A DNA stretch of 64,000 bases from Simkaniaceae bacterium. GTDB taxonomy: Bacteria; Chlamydiota; Chlamydiia; Chlamydiales; Simkaniaceae. Shown in pieces: positions 59,327 through 64,000 of the stretch; position 1 is the first letter of the stretch, and each line of letters begins with the position of its first letter. Under the pieces are notes generated by a model, which was not told the DNA's origin, searched no databases, and saw only the letters and a program-made list of their open reading frames with translations. The stretch lies in NCBI GenBank assembly GCA_018399055.1, contig CP073762.1, positions 682,001 through 746,000 of the forward strand, in the 5' to 3' direction. The position numbers were made by a program, and so were the translations under genes.

Positions 59327-59539
59327 ATGATGAAAAGACTTGATGGCCTAGCCATTCTTTTTCTCGTTCTAAGTGGAATCGTTTGGGGATTCGTAGGACT
59401 TTACAGGCTCAATCTAGTTGAGTATGTTTTTGATCGCGAATGGCTAGTCCGCATCGTTTATGTATTATTCGGATTTGCCTTTATCTACCACACGATCTCT
59501 TGGCGCGCAAGTTGTAAAAAGACAAAAACTAAGCGATAA
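59327..59539 (+). CDS. DUF378 small membrane protein 2
   Basis: 70 residues, paralogous to the preceding protein: KRLDGLAILFLVLSGIVWGF, VGLYRLNLVEYVFDREWLVR, IVYVLFGFAFIYHTISWRAS. GGAGGATTTCCGTA lies upstream of the ATG. The two arose by tandem duplication and are probably made together; two such helix-hairpin proteins may form a hetero-oligomer. Followed by a terminator. Confidence 0.85.
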   Translation: MMKRLDGLAILFLVLSGIVWGFVGLYRLNLVEYVFDREWLVRIVYVLFGFAFIYHTISWRASCKKTKTKR

Positions 59540-59576
59540 AATAGTTGCAAGCTTGCTTGCAACTCATGATCATAGC

Positions 59577-59607
59577 CGAGCTCGCTAATTGTCGAGCTCG
59601 TCTTTTT
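59577..59607 (+). terminator. Terminator after the DUF378 pair
   Basis: CGAGCTCG at 59577-59584 and 59593-59600 can pair around an 8-base loop, followed by TCTTTTT. A second hairpin GTTGCAAGC/GCTTGCAAC lies just before it. Confidence 0.7.
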
Positions 59608-59608
59608 A

Positions 59609-59622
59609 TACCAATCCTTGCA
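59609..59622 (+). repeat. Possible solo end of the TACCAAT MITE family
   Basis: TTATACCAATCC repeats the left border of the element at 17500 (TTA, then TACCAATCC), but no matching right end is seen. The match is short. The rest of the 59540-59728 gap holds the terminator and no gene. Confidence 0.35.
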
Positions 59623-59738
59623 ATGCTATCTTCGAGGTCATGCCACTTGATTACTCTTAGGGGTAGGGACCCGTATTCCCGTGGAAAAGCCCCTCTCTCA
59701 AGGAAGATTATTTTGATGACACTGCCTAGATAGTGTCG

Positions 59739-60113
59739 TCAAGAGATTTTGCACCATAGAACCAAGCAACGAATGTGAATAGCAGCCAAAAAAGATGTCG
59801 AATTTTTGGCATATCGGGTTGCGATTCCTCTCCATCGCTTTAGATGTAGAAAGGCATTTTCAACTAAGTGGCGCAATTTGTATAGGTGCTTGTCATATTT
59901 CCTTTGGAATTTTCTGTTTTTTCTTGGAGGAATAACCGCTTTCATTCCTTGCTTTTCTGCTTGCTTAACAATAACATCGCTATCATACCCGCGATCAGCA
60001 AATAAATATTCAGCGGTCAGACCCTCTATCAAAACGCCTGCTTGCGTGCAATCTGCTGTGGTACCTTGCGTAATAGCAACTCTGATCGGCATACCATGCG
60101 CATCCACGGCCAA
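59739..60113 (-). CDS. IS transposase, second frame (OrfB), copy 2
   Basis: 124-residue frame with the second Asp (FADRGYDSD) and Glu (LVENAFLHLKRW) of the DDE triad, reached by -1 slip on AAAAGGGGG at 60132-60140 (minus strand). Carries K and W where copy 1 has E and R. Confidence 0.85.
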   Translation of the reverse strand: MAVDAHGMPIRVAITQGTTADCTQAGVLIEGLTAEYLFADRGYDSDVIVKQAEKQGMKAVIPPRKNRKFQRKYDKHLYKLRHLVENAFLHLKRWRGIATRYAKNSTSFLAAIHIRCLVLWCKIS

Positions 60114-60505
60114 ATGTAATTTGGTATTAAGCCCCCTTTTGTGCGACTCATTTCCTGATTTCCACCTCTTGCACCTGCTGCATGTGGGTGAACTTTGATA
60201 TGACTGGCGTCAATCATCAGCCACTCATAGTCTGGTTCATCGACTGTTTTTTCAAGCAACAATTCCCATATGCCTCTATCTCGCCAACGACAAAAACGGC
60301 GGTGAGTGTTTTTCCAATCTCCATAATCAGGGGGTAAATCTCTCCAAGGGGACCCTGTACGTAAAATCCAGAAAACTGCATTAATAAATTGTCGATTATC
60401 TCGAGCAACTGACCCCCAACCTCCATGACGGCCAGGTAAGTGTGGTTCCAGTAACTTCCAAACTTTATCCGTTATATCGTGGCGGCGATGCGCAGAAATA
60501 GTCAT
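60029..60505 (-). CDS. IS transposase, first frame (OrfA), copy 2
   Basis: 158 residues from the ATG at 60505 (AAGGAG upstream), identical to OrfA of copy 1. It carries the N-terminal DNA-binding part and the first catalytic Asp (MIDASHIKVHPH) and needs the -1 frameshift to make the full transposase. Confidence 0.88.
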   Translation of the reverse strand: MTISAHRRHDITDKVWKLLEPHLPGRHGGWGSVARDNRQFINAVFWILRTGSPWRDLPPDYGDWKNTHRRFCRWRDRGIWELLLEKTVDEPDYEWLMIDASHIKVHPHAAGARGGNQEMSRTKGGLIPNYIWPWMRMVCRSELLLRKVPQQIARKQAF

Positions 60506-60575
60506 AGCAAATTCTCCTTGCAGATGAAATAATTTGCTGAAGTATATCACTATTTAAATTTCTTGACGACACTAT

Positions 60576-61679
60576 CTAGTAAGCAATAGAGAATCGGAAA
60601 TAGGGTCCTGCAAAGCTAAAATCGTCGTCAAAGAGATGCGCATTCCCGTTTAACTGGTCTGGGCCGCCTGAAAATAGGCGCGATCTATCAAATGTATCTA
60701 ATTCCCAATAGGTTAAAATCCTATAGCCAACGGCGAAGTTATACTTCACTTGGTTTGCGGTATGCAGACGGTATGTTATACCGACATCCAAATTGAGATT
60801 AGGAACAAACCCATACTTAGGGTGGTTTTCCCACTGAATAGCATTCCCCTCTGCAGCTAAGTTTGAAGAGCTTGCTGTTGTGAGTGTTCCCTGAGACCAA
60901 TTTTTAGAATAGAGCAGCGCAAATTGAGCGAGCAGATAAAAATTTAGGTCATGGCTCCATTGGATTGGCAAAAGAGAGAAGTCAAAATTTATTGTCCCTT
61001 TTGCCCCTAGGCTCCAAAGGCGTTCTTTCTGCTGAGAACTTAGGAAGATTTGGTTGAATTCTGTCACAACGCCCCCAGAAAGGGCCTGAATCAAGTCATT
61101 GTTTCTAAAGCTTAGAAAGGCGTGGAAATCATTATAAGATAGGCCTCCACCCAGGCGAAGCGCCATTTGTGAATTAATGGGCAGAGTCCTTCCAAATAAG
61201 AAGTCAAGAACATGCAAGTGAATGTGCATGTGCCCTTTGTCATCTTGGAAGTTTCTCTGCTGCTCATTTGCAGTGTTTGTTGAATCGATCACGTCGTGGT
61301 TAATGCTCCCATCTCCATCATTATGAAGGTAACTATAATAGAGACCCAAATCATTATTTGTTGGAGGGCGATAGCGTAGAAAGAGACTAAATCCTGCATT
61401 ATATTCAGGATCAATCGATTCTGACCTGCGGCTTTGTACAGAAATGGCAGCATTCGTGGGGATTAAAGCATTGATAAGATCCTGCTCTCCCGCAAAAGTC
61501 GGTGTTAAAGTGGAGCTCATATAGAGAAATTCTGCTCCCCCTTCAATCCACCCCTCTTTATCCATAAGTATTTGACACCAATCTGGTGTACGACTTTCCT
61601 CAGCACTTCCCCAAACTGGGATCCAAGCAAGTGCTAAATAGAGAGTTGCTACACCCTTTATCACATAATTATTGGCCAT
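60576..61679 (-). CDS. MOMP-like outer-membrane barrel, IS at its stop codon
   Basis: 367 residues with signal peptide (YVIKGVATLYLALAWIPVWG, cleavage near SAEESR). GWIEGGAEFLYMSSTLTPTF then a beta-rich barrel (FSLFLRYRPPTNNDLGLYYS, ALRLGGGLSYNDFHAFLSFR, YNFAVGYRILTYWELDTF) and the terminal FAGPYFRFSIAY with aromatic end. Same class as the gene at 55197 but more distant. The stop TAG belongs to the CTAG target of IS copy 2, so the native stop may have been at the same place or just after. Likely a porin. Confidence 0.75.
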   Translation of the reverse strand: MANNYVIKGVATLYLALAWIPVWGSAEESRTPDWCQILMDKEGWIEGGAEFLYMSSTLTPTFAGEQDLINALIPTNAAISVQSRRSESIDPEYNAGFSLFLRYRPPTNNDLGLYYSYLHNDGDGSINHDVIDSTNTANEQQRNFQDDKGHMHIHLHVLDFLFGRTLPINSQMALRLGGGLSYNDFHAFLSFRNNDLIQALSGGVVTEFNQIFLSSQQKERLWSLGAKGTINFDFSLLPIQWSHDLNFYLLAQFALLYSKNWSQGTLTTASSSNLAAEGNAIQWENHPKYGFVPNLNLDVGITYRLHTANQVKYNFAVGYRILTYWELDTFDRSRLFSGGPDQLNGNAHLFDDDFSFAGPYFRFSIAY

Positions 61680-61783
61680 CTTAGCTTACTCCCCCTAAAC
61701 CTCTTCTTATCGAAAGTTTATTTATTGTAAATAGGGGCTTATAGCATGTGTGAGTTAGAAAGTTAAATGTGAATAGGATAAAT

Positions 61784-61817
61784 AAAAAAGCCCTTCAGCA
61801 AATACTCAAGGGCTTTT
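61784..61817 (-). terminator. Bidirectional terminator between the two MOMP-like genes
   Basis: AAAAGCCCTT and AAGGGCTTTT form a 10-bp stem around a 12-base loop, with A-run upstream and T-run downstream, so it can act on either strand. It follows the stop of the gene at 61847 on the minus strand. Confidence 0.85.
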
Positions 61818-61846
61818 CAGTCTTTAGTCTCTTGGAAACAGGATTC

Positions 61847-63046
61847 CTAGAAATCCCAATTGAAAGTGAATTCAATTGCTCTAAATCCTAAGTTGGTAGG
61901 AAAAATATTGAAGAGGGCTGTCACATCAGGAAGAATTCCTTCAGCTAGAGCTCCTTTAAAGAATTCGGCTTCATTATAGTCTTCATCTGCAAAATAGAGA
62001 ATTTTATAGGCACCTTCAAACGAAAAATTCTTGTAGGTATATCGAAGGCCTGCTTTCAAAACTGTATTTAGAGTGATGAAATAATCTGTCATTCTTCTCC
62101 AAGTACCATCAATATCTAAGGCATCAACATTGTTTCCAACAAAATCAAAATCAACTGTATCCATGTTGACTTTTCCCTTTGCATGATAATTTGCAAATAG
62201 AAGCGCAAATTTTACTTCGGAAATAAAGCTTAAATTATGGGGACGCAAATGCATAGGCAGAAGATCTAACTGTGACTCCCATTTGAACGAAGGTCCCCAA
62301 CCGAAGACTTTGTGTTTTTGTTTTTGAGCAATACTCCCACCCGTTTCGACGGGTCCGCCATTCTCATTAAACGTAAAATCAAAGTTATTGACATGGTGGA
62401 GATTAATGTTTTGGAAACTGAAACCTAGAGAAAGCTCATTGTGAAAGTATTTATCCAAAAGATTCAACAGCGCAATTCTAGTTCTAAAGTAGAACTCTGC
62501 AAAGTGGTATTGCCCTTTCAAGCTTGCACTCGCTCCGTACCCAATTGCTGTTGTACTAGGCTGAGGAGGTTGTCCCCCAGAGTCCAAATCTGCAATCAAT
62601 AAGTTGCCTTCTTTCACTCGATCAGAAGCACTACCCGAGATATGGTAGTAATTGTAAAACAGGTCTAGGTATACCTGAGTGGGTATTAAATAGCTAAATT
62701 GACCTGTAATTCCAAAGTTGTAATCTGCTGGTAAACGCTTCTTTTTAAATTGACCGTTAGCAGTAAGGCTGTTGGTATCCTCCACAACTCTCGCTTGAAG
62801 ATCTGTGAAGTAGGGAATGGAGAAGGTCGGTTGAACTGCCGCCGCTGTGATACCAATCGTAAAGTTGGTATCATTATATTTATTTTTGTTTTGGACAGTT
62901 TGTATATGGTCCATCAAACTTCCTGAGTCTTGCTGGGAGTTTTGCATTCCCGCATATGAAGACGGGGAATTGTCTTTATCGGCAGCCGAAGCCTGGATGG
63001 TAAGCGAGGCAAGCACAGAGGCTAGCATCAAAATTTTTTTCTTCAT
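61847..63046 (-). CDS. MOMP-like outer-membrane barrel
   Basis: 399 residues with signal peptide MKKKILMLASVLASLTIQAS (cleavage near ASA). About 45 polar residues follow, then barrel strands: FTIGITAAAVQPTFSIPYFT, YNFGITGQFSYLIPTQVYLD, HFAEFYFRTRIALLNLLDKY, and the closing FRAIEFTFNWDF with terminal Phe for barrel assembly. Similar in build to the gene at 60576. Probably a porin of the chlamydia-related MOMP-like set. GGATGACGAC precedes the ATG at 63046. Own terminator and a 167-base gap separate it from 60576-61679. Confidence 0.72.
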   Translation of the reverse strand: MKKKILMLASVLASLTIQASAADKDNSPSSYAGMQNSQQDSGSLMDHIQTVQNKNKYNDTNFTIGITAAAVQPTFSIPYFTDLQARVVEDTNSLTANGQFKKKRLPADYNFGITGQFSYLIPTQVYLDLFYNYYHISGSASDRVKEGNLLIADLDSGGQPPQPSTTAIGYGASASLKGQYHFAEFYFRTRIALLNLLDKYFHNELSLGFSFQNINLHHVNNFDFTFNENGGPVETGGSIAQKQKHKVFGWGPSFKWESQLDLLPMHLRPHNLSFISEVKFALLFANYHAKGKVNMDTVDFDFVGNNVDALDIDGTWRRMTDYFITLNTVLKAGLRYTYKNFSFEGAYKILYFADEDYNEAEFFKGALAEGILPDVTALFNIFPTNLGFRAIEFTFNWDF

Positions 63047-63233
63047 GTCGTCATCCTTAAGATTTTCGTACAGTTATTCTTTTAAGTACTAAAGCTACTC
63101 GAAGTGGATTTATAGTGCAATTTATTATTTAGAATTTCGAAGAATAGGAGATGAATTGCGCTGGAAATTTCTGCTCGACTCTCATCGAGATGGACTTGCA
63201 TTTAAATAGGTGTTCTCTTTAACTTTGCTCCCA

Positions 63234-64000
63234 ATGAGTGAGATAGCCGCCCTACCAATCTGGATTCCAAAAGCAGTGACTGCGCGAAATGAACCTCTTA
63301 TTGAGGAGGGTTCTATAGGTGTAATTCCTATGGCACCTATTTTTCGAGAAGTCCATCCCGCTCTTCCAGTGTTTAGTAGGGAATTAGCACTCAGTCTTGG
63401 GGTCCAGGATCTATGCAGAGGGATCTTTAGAACAATCATGATTAACTTCGAAGAGATCATCCTAAAAAATCGCGCATTCTTTAAGGGTAAGGGGGGAGCA
63501 ATCCCTGTTGACGTTTCTCATAGTCTGAATGCGACGGCTAGTCGGCTGATAGGGGAGCTTGAGGCAAGGAAAAAGCCCAGACTGAAGAAGGTTAATAAGC
63601 TTTTTCAGTCGAAAATTGATTGTTTGAATGCGGCATTGGAATCTCTTATTCCCTTCTTTGATCAGGCAGCCGTTTTTTCCTCTGAAACAACCATTGAGGA
63701 TATGAATGGTTGGGTAAGAAGATGTATCAAAGACCTCTACCGCGTTGACATTGAAGGGGAGATTCCCAAGTCAGAGGTTTTTAGCTCTATGGTAAAGGGG
63801 TATTTTGATGCGCTTACTTTTGATGAAGAGAGGTTGGAACGGTTTTATAAGTATCGGGGTGCAGGGTGTCGTTGTGGAGGCGCCAAGGGTTGGAGATACT
63901 GTATGGTACTCTGGAGGAACGCAGTTTTTGCAAGGGATTGTAATTGACAAAGGGATTCAGACAAGGGTGGGAAGTAGCAAAAAAAAAAGAGGGTTCATTC
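63234..64000 (+). pseudogene. Hypothetical protein, frameshifted near its end and cut by the window edge
   Basis: The frame from ATG 63234 (GTG at 63210 is an alternative) reads about 237 residues to 63947: EIAALPIWIPKAVTARNEPL, LALSLGVQDLCRGIFRTIMI and RLKKVNKLFQSKIDCLNAAL. After YKYRG its end (GAGCRCGGAKGWRYC) is unlike a protein. At a GGGG run (63856-63859) a shift into the next frame gives GVVVEAPRVGDTVWYSGGTQ, then FLQGIVIDKGIQTRV, open to the window end. The gene therefore appears frameshifted by one extra G, or this is a sequencing error. Function not recognised. Confidence 0.5.

Larger units (their letters stand above)
59729..60576 (-). mobile_element. IS5-family insertion sequence, copy 2 (848 bp)
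   Basis: 848 bp, same ends as the copy at 26329. CTAG flanks both sides. The left flank (TTGATGACACTGCCTAG) is itself a degenerate IS right end, so this copy was inserted at the CTAG of an older remnant. The right CTAG gives the stop codon of the MOMP-like gene at 60576. Three base differences from copy 1 are seen, at positions equivalent to 26356 and two within the OrfB region. Confidence 0.92.

Noticed and set aside
1-64000. CRISPR arrays, rRNA genes, prophage structural genes, plasmid replication genes
   Set aside because: No regularly spaced repeats, no rRNA sequence and no capsid, portal or replication proteins were seen in the window.

Overview
The window reads as a chromosome segment of a chlamydia-related bacterium (order Chlamydiales, outside the classical Chlamydiaceae). 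The main evidence is a fused pyruvate-dehydrogenase-type E1 alpha/beta gene and a gene order that, from memory, parallels Chlamydia: metal ATPase / VIT-like protein / serS; yycJ next to ftsK; comEC, HPr kinase, HPr, enzyme I, ybaB, dnaX in a row. A SET-domain gene like the chlamydial effector NUE and three outer-membrane barrels of the Legionella/Simkania MOMP-like type point the same way. A Simkania-like organism is my best guess, but that is inference.

Layout: 1-9.6 kb holds a metal ATPase/VIT pair, M18 aminopeptidase, a possible Inc-like protein, serS, a UPF0158 protein coupled to the fused E1 gene, and small genes. 9.8-14.3 kb holds yycJ, a receiver/beta-lactamase fusion, ftsK and tRNA-His. 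14.5-17.5 kb is a secreted protein with a C-terminal polymorphic-toxin domain followed by two paralogous small genes that look like immunity genes. 17.5-18.7 kb holds a MITE-like element, a solo IS end and a frameshifted membrane gene. 18.6-31.7 kb is the conserved comEC-methyltransferase-ndh operon and hprK-ptsH-ptsI-ybaB-dnaX block, broken by a decayed two-partner-secretion remnant carrying an IS. 31.8-33.4 kb is a pair of related proteins of unknown function with possible host-sorting motifs. 33.4-44.6 kb is almost all minus strand: a phosphohexomutase, then a tightly packed run yitT-nadC-groEL-two GT9 glycosyltransferases-outer-membrane protein-LysE-like-Lys-rich-phosphoesterase/YkgJ-potD. 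45.4-49.1 kb has four tRNAs, surE, a Na+/solute symporter and a TtcA-like gene. 49.1-50.8 kb is a 1.67-kb insertion in tRNA-Tyr bounded by a 55-bp direct repeat. 50.8-55.1 kb has two secreted proteins and a copper-oxidase/TolC operon. 55.2-64 kb has three MOMP-like barrels, a SET protein, a methyltransferase, two DUF378 proteins, the second IS copy and a frameshifted, truncated gene.

Mobile DNA is conspicuous: two near-identical 848-bp IS5-family elements (three base differences seen), at least three solo IS ends, and a MITE-like family with TACC...GGTA ends and 3-bp TTA/TAA target duplications. Several insertions lie at gene ends or interrupt otherwise conserved chlamydial order. All family assignments come from reading motifs by eye; no database search was possible.
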